Origin: Notospermus geniculatus
Taxonomy: Eukaryota; Nemertea; Pilidiophora; Heteronemertea; Lineidae
Length of the DNA: 64,000 nt
NCBI GenBank assembly: GCA_002633025.1
Contig: NMRB01000378.1
Span: forward strand, 200,988-264,987
Direction of reading: 5' to 3'
In this document: positions 32,057-42,931 of the stretch, piece by piece
How positions within the stretch are numbered: the first letter of the stretch is position 1
Layout of the letters: each line of letters opens with the position of its first letter
The notes under the pieces: model-generated
Seen by the model: only the letters and a program-made list of their open reading frames with translations
Told to the model about the DNA's origin: nothing
The model's database searches: none
Program-made: the position numbers and the translations under genes

Positions 32057-34087
32057 ATGCCTGGAACTTGGAACCTCACAAAAGCACTCCTCAAGGAGGA
32101 GATATCGAACATGAGATTAAGTGTTAAAGTGGTGGCCGTCTCGCCAAAAAAACAGCTGTTTACCAACCCGACCAAAAACATGTGGACGGTAGGGCTTGCT
32201 GATTTATCGACTGCAGCGAAGCTCTACATTTATGAGGAAAAACTCATGAATCAGCACAAAGAAAACAGAAGTGTATTCCTGTGCGGTTATAGCAGCAAAA
32301 AAACACATTTATCAAGTACAAAAAATACGAGAGTTTACCGGACATCAGACATCCTCGACATTCCCGAAACTATACTACAGGCGGCAAGAGAAGTTGTGTT
32401 CCCTCCACCAGCACCCACAATGTTAATTCGTGACGCAAAAACATCGCCTGTAAAACAGATTGTATCTGTCTCTGGAACAATCCATCAGGTTTGTTCCATT
32501 TTAATTCAAAGAAAGTCCTGGTTATTAAATTACCAAAAGTGGCGGGCGTCCGGGCGGTCGATTTTCCTTATCCGCCTCATAACTTAAAAACGACTTGAGA
32601 TTTTCTTTCGAAATTTTTGGGACATGTTGCTTATAAGTCGACGTGGTTTCCTCTCGATATTCAGCGTCATTCAGTAAAAGGTTTGGCCAATAGGGGGCTA
32701 AATGTGAAAACAGAAACACTGCTATTTTCTATGAACGAATGGATGGATTGTCACCAAATTTTTATCATAGGTATATCTAATGACAATACATAACATAATA
32801 CCCGGGTTTTTGATTTCACCTAGTTTTCAAGGTCACAACTCCACTTCGAAAACCTAGTTATTCGCCACGCCCAGCGTGCACCTTGTTAGATATACTTCAG
32901 ATAGCATCTGCAGTTTTTGTATCCAGCAAAGTTCATAATTGAGTTGAATTCAGTTGAAAATAGAGTTGTTACTATTAAGTCAAAACACTACATTAAATCT
33001 ACTAACCAATGTTGCTCTTCTAACAAATAACAAACTGCAACTCTTTTATATATTACAGGATGAAGAAGCAATCACAGTGCCGGTCAGAGGCACGCCAACG
33101 AAAGTGCGACACATTACCCTGAAGGATAATACAGGAACGGTCAAATGTTCGCTGTGGCGAAACTTGTCAGAAGCAGAAGTACGATCAGGCGACTTCGTTA
33201 GAATTGAGAATGCGACTGTGAGCATGTTCTCGAATGATGTGATTTTGTCATCAACTGATCACACAACAATTCACGTAAGACCACTTTTCATTGCATAGCA
33301 AGAAGGCCTGCCAGAAATAACGACTTTGACGTGCGCAGCTTCATCAAATGCCTTGTGGTAATGTGTGCATTTAGTGAAGTAACACTCATCTAAGTCTTAA
33401 TAGTGCAGTTATCACCGTTTTTGAATACAGCCCAAAATGTCTAGTAAAAATCTGTTAAATTCCTTTTACTATACATGTATTTCATTTGGTTAAAAACATT
33501 CATTCATAATTGCGGCAAAGAATTCCCACTAAAATTATTTTGAAACATCAAACAATCAAACATTGTAAGTTCCACTTCTTCAGAGTACCAGTGATAACAG
33601 TCACAGAATAAAAAATTTGCATGTGAAGCAGAACTAGATTCTCTCCATTTCAAACTTTATATCCATCCCAACGCTTCACATCAAGAAACTTGACAGGAGT
33701 ACTTTTCATCAGCCATTCAGTTACTTGTTACTATTCGTGATTGCTCCCTTCCAGCACTGCTCTCACAAATGAGTGTTGCATCTTGATTCAAAACCTCTCT
33801 ACCATTCCTTTCAGGTTGAAACTCCTCCCGCTGTCACTGAAACAGCAAAACTTGTTGCTTTTGATATATCAGAAACAGACATCACTGTTTGTCTTGAGTC
33901 AACTAATAGCAACGAGGCACAGGAGTTACACGTCACTCACGATGTGATGAAGCATTTCTTGCGTGCCATCGACCGCGACAACTACAATGAAGAAGATCTG
34001 GAGGAGAGCCTATTCAAAATTATCCCCATCAACATCACCTACACAGCTACTCAGGGCGTCATAAGTGAAATTACACGCAATGCCTAA
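32057..34087 (+). CDS. Helitron-associated RPA-like (OB-fold) ssDNA-binding protein, three exons
   Basis: Exons 32057-32488 (144 codons), 33059-33274 (72 codons) and 33815-34087 (90 codons plus TAA) all join in phase 0, at CAG-GTTTGT, ACAG-GATGAA, CAC-GTAAGA and TTTCAG-GTTGAA. They give a 306-residue protein. Exon 2 has the OB-fold signature of RPA large-subunit domains: RHITLKDNTGTVKCSLW followed by a G-D-x-V/F-x-I strand (SGDFVRIENATV). Exon 1 (SVKVVAVSPKKQLFT... VGLADLSTAAKLYIYEE) looks like a preceding OB-type domain. Helitrons of several lineages carry RPA-like genes that are presumed to bind ssDNA during rolling-circle transposition. Same strand as the Rep-helicase gene and 243 bp downstream. 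The final codons are duplicated in a tandem array. Confidence 0.8.
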
Positions 34088-34497
34088 GTGACTGCCAGAA
34101 CATTATGTATCAATGTTAAAAGCTAAAAGATCCCTGTAATTTTCTCCGCTACTCAGGGCGTCATAAGTGAAATTACACGCAGTGCCTAAGTGACTGCCAG
34201 AACATTATGTATCAATGTTAAAAGTTAAAAGATCCCACGGCCTGTAATTTTCTCCGCTACTTAGAGCGTCATATAAGTGAAATTACACTCAATGCCTAAG
34301 TGTCTACCAGAAGATTTCTTGTTGAAAGTTAAAAGATCCCTGTAATTTTCTCCGCTACTCAGGGCGTCATAAGTGAAATTACACTCAATGCCCAAGTGTC
34401 TGCCAGAAGATTATGTAGTCTTGCTGAAAGTTACAAGATCCCTGTAATTTTCTCTGCTACTCAAGGCATCATAAGTGAAATTACACGCAATGCCCAT
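34046..34497. repeat. Five-unit tandem array made from the 3' end of the RPA-like gene
   Basis: Units start with GCTACTCAGGGCGTCATAAG at 34046, 34148, 34256, 34354 and 34456, spaced 102, 108, 98 and 102 bp. The first unit encodes the real C-terminus (ATQGVISEITRNA and stop); later units repeat it with few substitutions. Confidence 0.92.
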
Positions 34498-34634
34498 TGT
34501 CCATTTCTTTTTTTGATTTTATGTCATTAATTTCTTGCTGATTTCTGCCATGATTTGTCATAATTTTCTTTCTTTTTTTTCACAAACCGTTTTTTAATAC
34601 TTCCAAATCACCTGCTGGACAGGACAATCAGTGC

Positions 34635-34640
34635 AATAAA
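34635..34640 (+). promoter_or_regulatory. Polyadenylation signal AATAAA
   Basis: AATAAA lies about 550 bp downstream of the RPA-like stop codon and after the tandem array. It is the first obvious poly(A) hexamer in sense orientation there. Confidence 0.45.
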
Positions 34641-34846
34641 AATTATTTTCTTACAATGTACCAGCATTTCTGAATCACGTGTACTTCATTCTTATGTCAT
34701 ACAGAGACAACAAATACCCCCTCCCCAAGCAAAAAATCTATTGAACTTCCAATCAATTCCGAGACAGCCCACCACCACCTTGGCCCACCACCTTCCCCTG
34801 AAATCCATCACCTGTCCCTGCTACCTCCACCATTCTGGGGACCATC

Positions 34847-34880
34847 AAATTTGCTGGTAAGCAAATTTCTCAGTTCTAGT
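34847..34880 (+). mobile_element. Candidate Helitron 3' terminus (hairpin plus CTAG, T)
   Basis: A 9-bp stem AAATTTGCT/AGCAAATTT with loop GGTA is followed 7 nt later by CTAG and then T. Canonical Helitrons end in a short hairpin about 10 nt before CTRR and insert ahead of a T. A terminal endonuclease domain is more typical of Helentron-type elements, whose ends differ. The 5' terminus was not found. Confidence 0.45.
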
Positions 34881-35127
34881 TTTAATTACAACTTGCAACT
34901 TACATCCGAGTCCGGTCCACATAGCACCCTAGGCACATGGGACCAGGCATAACGTAATTCACTGCCTCCCATAAATCAGTGCCCTACCCTGTAGGACGGA
35001 ATAAGCCGCAAGAGGAGGAAAACCAATATTCAGGATACAATAGAACCTATTGTAACCGGGACACTGGTTTATAGGTACATTCATTTACACTACACCTGGA
35101 CACATAGAACCCGGGCCACGTAAGCCG

Positions 35128-35211
35128 TGGTTACACTACATAGAAATCCCCGTTTTTTTTGACAGCCGGAAACACGGGTTTGACACGGTTTTTTTATGTA
35201 GTGTAACCAGT
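35128..35211. mobile_element. Short palindromic MITE
   Basis: TGGTTACACTACATA is inverted at the right as TATGTAGTGTAACCA. About 84 bp including a CCGTTTTTTTT-like middle. Confidence 0.7.
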
Positions 35212-35450
35212 AGTCTTGAACGTTAGTTGGGGTGTTGATATTTTTGGTGGCTGTCTGGGAGGGGCATGTGGATGGTAGTCAGCTGCCCCTGCATTCAGAG
35301 AGACTTTAGTGAAAAGTCTCTCTGAATGCAGGACAGCTGACAGGGATCTGTGGTTATAAGTATTTATTAGCAAATGCAGATTTGTAGGGAAATGGAAGGG
35401 CTGGGGAGATATTCGTCCTGCAACTAAAAGTTTTCAGCAAAATAAACAGA
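35206..35450 (-). repeat. SINE-like repeat with strong 64-nt hairpin, copy 1
   Basis: Inverted relative to 50815-51037 and closely similar over more than 200 bp. The hairpin at 35278-35341 has a core stem CTGCATTCAGAGAGACTTT (19 bp perfect) and a 5-nt loop. It extends outward through GTCAGCTG with one mismatch or bulge. The tRNA-like head of the second copy is missing here. Confidence 0.75.
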
Positions 35451-35901
35451 GAAACAGACACGTGAACTAGAGCTGGCCAAGGCCAGCCATGAAGTCGTTG
35501 TCAGCATGGTCAGTGTGCTGTAGGCTACGTGATACTGCATTTTAATAGTAACATAGGCCTAGTAGCATCTTCGATAATCGAAGGCCGATCTGGTCACCAC
35601 TGCGTTACAGCTTCGCAGGTTGACCAATAAGATTGCACTTTATATCGGGTCTTTCGGCTACCACTGGGTAATTTTACACCACCAGTTCTGATTGGCCTCC
35701 TCTTCGAGAGGCAGCGGATATGCCGCGGACTGGTCTATTTCTCGAAGGGTGATNGAAATTTCGTGCCAATTGGTGCTATATTAAGTGAATAAACCCGTGT
35801 GACAAGAAATGATGTGGCACGAAAATAACGTCACTTCGTGAACAATTGAACATTAACTAGATAATTTTACATCTGACCAGCTGAAATTACTTACAAGAAA
35901 A

Positions 35902-36006
35902 TCAGGGGTCTTTTTATAAAGTGACTTTAATGCAATGGAAATGGGAAAATGCATTGAAGTTAATGGTACCATTAGCTTAATGTCACTTTATGAAACAGGC
36001 CCCTGA
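35902..36006. mobile_element. Harbinger-like MITE, 105 bp
   Basis: Ends TCAGGGGTCTTTTTATAAAG and inverted CTTTATGAAACAGGCCCCTGA share the GGGGYC...ATAAAG terminus of the other Harbinger-like elements here. The arms extend into GTGACTTTAA/TTAATGTCAC. The target duplication is ambiguous. Confidence 0.65.
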
Positions 36007-36400
36007 TTTATTAAAATTTTAATGAGGTTTTGCATGTAGTTCCCGGCCTACTCCATGTTCCAATCTCCATCCAAGCAGCCATTTATCGTTATGCACTACC
36101 CCAGTCTTACACACTAGTTTCTCTAGCCTCGTAGAGTATCTGCTCCAAAATGAACTGACAAATACTTGCACTTTCGGCGTGATCAACGAAAGGAACGGAA
36201 CCACAGGTTTTCAATTGAATATTACTAACGTACATGTATCAAAGAAATGATATTCCTCTTTCAGAATTTAGAGCATTACGGCCAAAAATAGCCTCGTCAA
36301 ACACTGATATTATAGATATCCTCCAAAATAGGCTAAAATATTACCAGATACCTTGCAGATATGCATTTATAATACAAAAGTCATCCCCTCCAAATTTCAG

Positions 36401-36717
36401 CTCCAACAGTATACCCAACTATCCTTGTACGGTTCAAAAACCGTAGATACGCGATCCCAAATGTTGCTGCGGCGGTCAAGGAATGTGCCAAACGAGGGCT
36501 GAAGTTGGCGACGTATGCGCAGTTGTTGGCATCCTTTAAGGCAGGGATGGACTCGTGTTATTGTGGGTGGCTGACTAATGGTGGCGCTTATTATCCAATC
36601 TGGAAGCCAAGAAAAGGTTGCGGCGGCCGGACTACTCCACCCGGAATAAGGAGCTGCGGTAGAAAACCTTGGCGTGGGCACAAAGGATTTAGCGCATATT
36701 GTTCGACCAGTACGTAG
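36401..36717 (+). CDS. Terminal exon encoding a Link (hyaluronan-binding-type) module
   Basis: After an acceptor (AAATTTCAG) at 36400 the exon runs 2 nt plus 105 codons to TAG. The product contains ILVRFKNRRYAI, then AVKECAKRGLKLATYAQLL, then DSCYCGWLTNGGAYYPI, then PRKGCGG and GIRSCGR. This matches the Link module order: first strand with R-Y-x-[LI], C-x-x-x-G-x-x-[LI]-A-[ST]-x-x-Q-L, C-x-x-G-W-L-x-[DN]-G-x-x-x-Y-P-I, P-R-x-x-C-[GY]-G, G-[VI]-R. Link modules bind hyaluronan or related glycosaminoglycans outside the cell; whether this one binds anything is inference. The usual DG in WLADG is NG here. Six cysteines are present, against four in the basic module. Upstream exons were not found. 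Confidence 0.7.
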
Positions 36718-36729
36718 ATCTATATCTGC

Positions 36730-36766
36730 TTGGAGGAATTATACCGTGTCAGTATAATTCCTCCAA
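36730..36766. repeat. Perfect hairpin just after the Link exon stop
   Basis: TTGGAGGAATTATAC and its exact complement are separated by 7 nt, starting 13 bp past the TAG. It would be in the 3' UTR of the Link transcript. Confidence 0.85.
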
Positions 36767-36969
36767 GGTATCTGATTGTTTGTCTTCTTCGAAATACATG
36801 TACATGTACATGTAGTTCATGACGTGTGTCAGGTTTCAGCTTCCGTACTACGGTAGTTATAATCTTAAATACTGTAATCTCGTGTCGTTAGCGACCACTA
36901 TACCGTTCATACCTATGGGCGGTTATATGTGCAAAAATAGGACGTTGCGAAACGAAGATATTATTTTGT

Positions 36970-37620
36970 TGAAACGGAAATAAAAACGCAAAACAAGAAT
37001 AAAATGCGGGAGTTTTATTCTTTTTACGACGAACAAGGAGGTCGTAGAACGAGGAGGTCGAAAAACAAACACAATATTGCTCTGTCGCTGTCTTTTAATG
37101 CAGAACAAGGACATCGGCAGTCGACAACTTTTTTAGTTGATCGTCAGCTAAAAGTTATGAACGCGGACGTTGAGAAACAAGGAGGTTGAAAAGAAAAGAC
37201 GCTAGATGGCGCTGTGAACGCGAAACGAGGCAATCTCGTTCCAATCGCCGTTAGTTCCGTTCCGCATTTTATGATGGCTCCACTAACGTCTCTGGAACCA
37301 CTACTTTGCCGGTTTCACAAGAATCTTGTGAAAACATTTATTCGCCCATTTTATACCAAAATATTGAGAACAGTATTTAGCTAGACGTAAAACAAAGTCA
37401 CAAAGCCAAAAAGTTGTGGAAAAGAGCAAAACACCTCGCTAGAATGAAATACATTTATTATTCTTGGAACTATTTTACGAGAAAGGCAGTGATTCGGCTC
37501 GGTGTTCCGTCTGAATCCTGCCACGTTTTAGATGCCACTGAATCTATGAACCAATGGGAAGGCGTATATCGTAGAGCACGTGTATTTGCGGTTTGTTCTT
37601 TGAGTGACATTTTAGATAGG
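36970..37620 (+). other. Stretch with short open frames of uncertain status
   Basis: An ATG at 37273 or 37276 starts a 36-37-codon frame (MAPLTSLEPLLCRFHKNLVK...). A separate frame from 37414 includes KRAKHLARMKYIYYSWNYF. Neither is recognised and they are not in one frame. A block GATGGCGCTGTGAACGCGAA near 37207 is inverted near 39160-39185, so part of this stretch is repeat-derived. Confidence 0.25.
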
Positions 37621-37733
37621 TGAAACTAAACATGAGAAAATTCTTTGGTTACTCTATCTACATTTATTTTAGAAACACAACGTTTCAACCAGTGTACCCT
37701 GGCCGTAGTCCTGTGTACAAGTGAATAGTACAT

Positions 37734-37996
37734 GAGGAGAGGAAGCATAAATACCACACTGTTTCAAACGACACCAACCCAGCCTTAACAGGGACACTGG
37801 ACTATTCATACCTAATGCCTACAATCACATAATTGCCAAACTGGTCAATTAGCTGCTACAGCCTGTGATTCCGCAGTTTTTTCCCTTGGACTTTTATCCA
37901 TAAGTTTGTCTAATGCTTAAAAAACAGTATGTATTTTGTCTAAATGTTTGCCTAATGCTTACAAGAAACAGTGTGGTATTTATGCTTCCTCTCCTC
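37734..37996. mobile_element. MITE-like element with perfect 32-bp inverted ends
   Basis: Left 37734-37765 and right 37965-37996 are exact inverted copies beginning GAGGAGAGGAAGCATAAATA. The interior has no coding signal. No clear target duplication. Confidence 0.75.
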
Positions 37997-39532
37997 TGTC
38001 GTCAAATCGGCCAATCAGAAGTTAGTTTATAGCGAAGTCCTGGCATAAAACCAACCCCGAATACAACTGACCTATGATTTTTAACGGGCCGATGTAACGC
38101 TCTTTCCCATTGGCTGCTATTTCGGGAGACTGGGAGAATTCGCGGAATAAATGGATCTTACTTTAAATCGGAACCTCCCGGCAATGGGATACAATTGCCG
38201 AATGAAATCATATTAATGTCGCATAATGATCATAAAAATGCATGACATGAATAATATCGAACAAGACATATGGTTAATGGTGTGTTTATGCATTTCCGCG
38301 CAGTATAACAAGGTATTCGCCTTTGATACAATACAACAGCAGGAGGTGGGAGGTAACTGGAACAGCCGGCCTCCCCACTCAGAAGCGACCGATTAGCTCA
38401 GGGCATAAGGGAGGCGATGGCCGAGTGAAATGACCTGAGTCTCAGGATGGGCCTTCCTGGGCCTTCCTTCGCTTTCTTCGTGCAACTAGTGGCGCCATCC
38501 TAACCTAGCGGAGATAACCATAACTAGGTCACGTGACCGACTTTTTTGACATGTGTGAATGATGAATGTACAAGAATTAGGTCAATATGTTAACCCATTC
38601 AGAACTTATGACCAAAAACGCAAAGGTATTATTACCTCAGAGGCGCCACGTATTATTTTAGTTTTGCGTCAGGCGTTTTGTAGATACGTCCTAGTACTAA
38701 ATGTACTGCGAAGGAAGTTTTTTTTGAAATGAACCCACAGGGCTCAAAGTAAAAACTGATTTTCACGAAAGCGATCGCAGCGCCCCATTTTATCTTAATT
38801 CATGCTGAGGCATGATTGGACAGCACCATGCACCAACATCCAATCAAATTCGACCTCATTAAAATTTGTCTAGACAGGGGGTATGTAAGGCCGTTAGTTC
38901 CCCCTTCAACTGCCACGTTACCTGGGAGCCAATCAGAGAATCAGGACCATCGTTTCAAACATTACCCGCAATTCCGTGTTCGCATAAAACCGGAAGTCGC
39001 ATCAAACGTATCGTATGAACATGTTGAGTTTTATTGAACAAGAATGTGTAGTGTCATATGCTAATATACGGAATGTTAAATTTGATATATATATTATATC
39101 AATATGTACTAAAAAGGTGCCTCTTGAGGCCCTTTAAGAGTTGTCGATCGGCGACCTCCTCGTTTCGCGTTCACAGCGCCATCCAGAGGCTTATGGGCGA
39201 GGGATGCAAGGGGGAAAATGTATTCTTAGGAGAGTGAGAATTCGATCGGGAGTGGAGATCAGGTTGACATGATCTCCCTTCTCCAGCTGGAATGTGGATC
39301 CGGAATGGAGGAAAGAATTATCAAAAAACGTTTGTTTAGGAAATGGAGGGATGCATTCCCTCCATTTAGAAATAAACGGCTACCGCTAGGCTACCTACGG
39401 CAGCCTAGCGGCAGCCCGCGTACTTATGTCATTTAGGACGCGTGGGAAATTCCAGCACTGAAATCCCGTCAATGAAAAATTGTCGGCTAAGCCAAGTCAT
39501 TCACAGGCCCAAAAAGAAACATATTCCTGCAT
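37997..39532. other. Intergenic, nothing recognised
   Basis: Unique-looking sequence with short open frames only. Around 39360-39420 there is a small palindrome of CTAGCGG/GGTAGCC words. Confidence 0.45.
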
Positions 39533-40577
39533 ATATCGGGTGGCCCAAAAAAACTGGACAAAATTCAAATTCCAATAACGTCACAAGCTTCGTAGGCTCT
39601 TCAATGAAATTTTGCACACTTTAACAGATGGTTATTACCTATAATTGCTGCAAATTTCATTAGTTTACGCAGTCCGGTTTTGCCACAATGAAATAAATTA
39701 CGACGCATGTCTAAAAATGACATGCCGAAAAAACACTACCGAATTTGTACAAAAAACTAGCACACGTTCAACCCACAGGGACTTGAGGCATGCATTGCAG
39801 GGGTGGTGGGCGTGTTACAGAGGTCCAATAACAAACCCCCGAGTAATGCCCCGGTATACTAACATGAATACCCAGTTTCTACTGGGTATACGTTAGTATA
39901 CCGGGGCATTACTCGGGGGTTTGTTATTGGACCTCTGTAACACGCCCACCACCCCTGCAATGCATGCCTCAAGTCCCTGTGGTTCAACCGCTCATATAAC
40001 TTCGACAATTGTTGCAGTAGGCCAGTGACACTTAGTGCTTTATATCGTAAGGTTCATAGGTATGTTTAACCAAAAATTTAGACATATAACTTTATCCCTG
40101 TACAAATGGCGAGCAATTAAATTTAAGGAATATTAGCCATAATCTGAATTGTTTTATGAGGGTGGACATACCGGCATTGCATTTTTCACCATGTCAATTC
40201 CAATTCATCAGCATTTGTACTCGGATAGAGCTACATGTTTGATTTTTTTGTCATGTATAGCTTGTAACCATATGATGCAAGACCTTAAATATCACTGGCC
40301 TACTGTTACAGTTGTCGAGGTTATGGCCGGTAAAGGATATTCCAATTGTTCGAAATTCAGAAGTCTGAAATTCATTTTTCCCGGCATATCATTTTTTGAC
40401 AAACGTTCTAAATTGTTTCACTGTAACAAAACCAGTGCATGTAGGCTGATGAAATTTATTGTAATGATAGATAACAATCATTTTGTCAGGTGTGCAAACT
40501 TTCAGTGAAGTGACCTGAAAACTAATGAAGTTACTGGAATTTGAATTTAGTCCAGTTTTTTGGGCCACCCGATATAT
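39533..40577. mobile_element. Foldback element with GGGTGGCCCAAAAAA terminus
   Basis: Ends ATATCGGGTGGCCCAAAAA and inverse TTTTTTGGGCCACCCGATAT are bordered by AT-alternating sequence consistent with a TA-type target. Beyond the termini the two halves remain diverged inverted copies for at least 200 bp: TTCAAATTCCARTAAC, TTTGCACAC and GGTTTTG blocks are mirrored. A hAT-like element is inserted at 39774. Open frames inside are unrecognised. Confidence 0.7.
39774..39981. mobile_element. hAT-type palindromic MITE with 8-bp target duplication
   Basis: The 208-bp element begins CACAGGGACTTGAGGCATGC and ends with its exact complement. It is flanked by GTTCAACC at 39766-39773 and 39982-39989. The arms are about 100 bp each and almost perfect around a short centre. 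An 8-bp duplication and CA-GGG-type ends fit the hAT superfamily. Confidence 0.9.
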
Positions 40578-41111
40578 TCACTTTTTCCTGCGTGACCGTG
40601 GAGCTTGCTTCTGATGTGTCGTAAAACAGTAGTCCGATAGTGAAGATTATTATTATACCATACGAAACTGACGCTCGGCTGACTCTGTAGCGCCAGATTA
40701 GTACCAAAATCCTCCGGTGGGGCGCTTGGGAATTCTAGGCCGAAAACTGGACCACAGAAATTGTTCGTTGTGCGTCACTCACTGCATCAATCAAACGGCC
40801 GAAATGGGGCTCGTTGATAAATTTGGTTCCTTCTTTTCACATTGGTTGCCAACTTCTCATAGTAGAGTTGTTGACAACCCATAACTGTTGGGATCGACCA
40901 AACTTTCCCTCAAGCAGGCCTATGCTAATGATGTAATATGCCTATCAGGGTTACATGACTTCGGTAACATAAACATAACAGCAATGATGCAATAATAAAC
41001 CCAATCCCAGAGTGGAAATCAGAAATGTCATTCTGAAATGAAGTGTGTAATCACTGAACATGTCCACCCTTTGTCCATTTTGTGTCAAGTCTTCTGGGGT
41101 TTACTGGCCAG

Positions 41112-41268
41112 GGGCCCGGTTGCACGAAACTCACGACAGCGCTATCTTGGTGTTAGCGCTATCTTCATGTTAGATGACGTAAAAATCCATTGTTCTTTTA
41201 CGTCATTTAACATCAAGTTAGCGGTAACACCAAGATAGCGCTGTCGTGAGTTTCGTGCAACCGGGCCC
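41112..41268. mobile_element. Palindromic MITE, GGGCCCGGTTGCACGAAA terminus
   Basis: About 157 bp, with arms of about 50 bp through GACAGCGCTATCTTGGTGTTA. An isolated N at 41269 falls exactly on the right boundary and hides the target duplication. Confidence 0.8.
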
Positions 41269-41479
41269 NTAGAGTCCAATTCAATGGTGCCGCTTAATCC
41301 GTATGTATTGTTGGGGGACATCACATATCGGGGGACATTAGATTCTACTACACAGGTGTAACAGGGATCAAAGTTCCCCTGGAATCAAAGTCCGGTCTTA
41401 TTGTTCAGCAAGGGATTAGAATATATATGGCTATGGAGACCATGGCCATTCGAATATAACCTTACAATAGCGAGCTAAT

Positions 41480-41597
41480 GGGTCATATGAATAAAGACTA
41501 AATGCTTTTACTTGAATTTTGCGATACAAATGCACTAGGTAATGCTGTACAAATCTGAAGTAAAAGCATTTGCTAGTCTTTAGTATCCATATGACCC
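41480..41597. mobile_element. Harbinger-like MITE, GGGTCATATGAATAAAGA terminus
   Basis: Left GGGTCATATGAATAAAGACT mirrors right AGTCTTTAGTATCCATATGA with small indels. AAATGCTTTTACTT and its inverse continue the arms. Confidence 0.65.
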
Positions 41598-42866
41598 ATT
41601 GTTTGGCGGACTTGCATTCCTAGGACGTTGATTCCTGTCACACCTGTCGTAGTAGGTCTGCGATCATTATTTTTCTCATGCCATTGATCACTTGGTTGTT
41701 ATGTCGCTGCTTGAGTTATTACGACGTGATTGGTGATTACTAGGCATATTACATCATAACTTTGGGCGTATTTGGGGAAAAGTTTGGTCGTTCCGAACAG
41801 TTATGGGTTGTCAACAACTCTAGTGTCTACAGTTCATTCGGTTAGTTTTTAGCCCGCTTGGCCGCAAGGCCCAGCAGGGCTTATGTTGTGGTTGGGGTCA
41901 TTGAGTGGTGGTCTGTCGTGCGTCAGTCCGTACGGCGGTCCGTACGATGGTACGGCGGTACGTCCGTAAACTTTTGGTTCGTTAGCGCTCTAGCGCCTTT
42001 ATTTTTTGACGAATCTTTTGTATCTTTGGTAGGTGTATATATGGACCTAAGATCTAGATCGAGTTCGATTTTGACCACAGTTGGATTCCTATTTTGGCCT
42101 CCAGGGGGCGTTTTGTGAAAAATTTCAAAGGGCTATATTTTGATAATGGTTCATGTTGAAACTTTGTACACGTGTACCTCTAGGTTATAGCAACTACAGA
42201 CAAACTTTTCGTGAACTCTGATTCTTGACTTTGCCACTAGGGGGCCAAAACCAAAATCACTGAAAGTACTGTTTCTCCCTTCCCAAGAGACGGATCTTTG
42301 TCAGATTTTTATCATGGGTATATCTAATAGGGATACATAAGATATAGTACTCGAGTTTTTTATTTGACCTACGTTTCAAGTTCACAGAGGTCAAAGTTCA
42401 CCTGAAATTACGAAATTGGCTCTTTTTGTAACGGTTTGACCTATTGCTTTGAAACTTTGCACGTATCTACATGTACAATCTCGGTCATAAGTAAGTTATT
42501 AACCACTGACTGGATATTTGTAAATTACCCCGTGATCCCCCGATATTTTTTCACCCAATTTTTGGCACATGGTGCTGGCTCAGTTATTTGTATCAGAATA
42601 TACTGCAAAAAATCGAGCTATATTAACAATCGAATAAAGCACATTATTTTTTATTTCACTCCTGAGATGTAGCCATACTAACATGTTTTTCCGTCAAGTC
42701 GTGACCATTATTTTGAAAGTCACTGTGTTTGAAAGGTCTTGGATGCTTTCATCATTGTTCAAAACCAATCGGGTTAAATATGGTGATATGCGATCGAATG
42801 AAATCACACCAATCAAGGGTGTCACGCACGGGGTCACGCATCACATAACAAGGAATCTTTTTTCAG

Positions 42867-42931
42867 AATGCCGTGTTGATCAGAAGTTAAACGAGAAGAA
42901 ATGCGTTCCGAGCAGATCCTATACATGTTGA
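42867..42931 (+). CDS. Possible alternative exon of the Cys-rich gene
   Basis: A strong acceptor (ATCTTTTTTCAG) precedes a frame starting in phase 1 that reads x-C-R-V-D-Q-K-L-N-E-K-K-C-V-P-S and stops at TGA after SYTC. The start phase and C-x10-C-V spacing resemble the exon at 43102. It could be an alternative terminal exon or a decayed duplicate. Confidence 0.3.

Larger units (their letters stand above)
40863..41822. mobile_element. Element with TAGAGTTGTTGACAACCC ends, carrying nested MITEs
   Basis: TAGAGTTGTTGACAACCCAT at 40863 is mirrored at 41803-41822. The next blocks (GACCAAACTTTCCC, GATGTAATATGCC) are also mirrored. It contains the elements at 41112-41268 and 41480-41597. A block 41272-41470 is related, with rearrangement, to 46845-47090. 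Confidence 0.65.

Noticed and set aside
39645-40508. Open frames inside the GGGTGGCCC element as a transposase
   Set aside because: No DDE motif or helix-turn-helix is apparent. One frame is interrupted by the hAT-like insertion, and the two halves mirror one another as inverted repeats.
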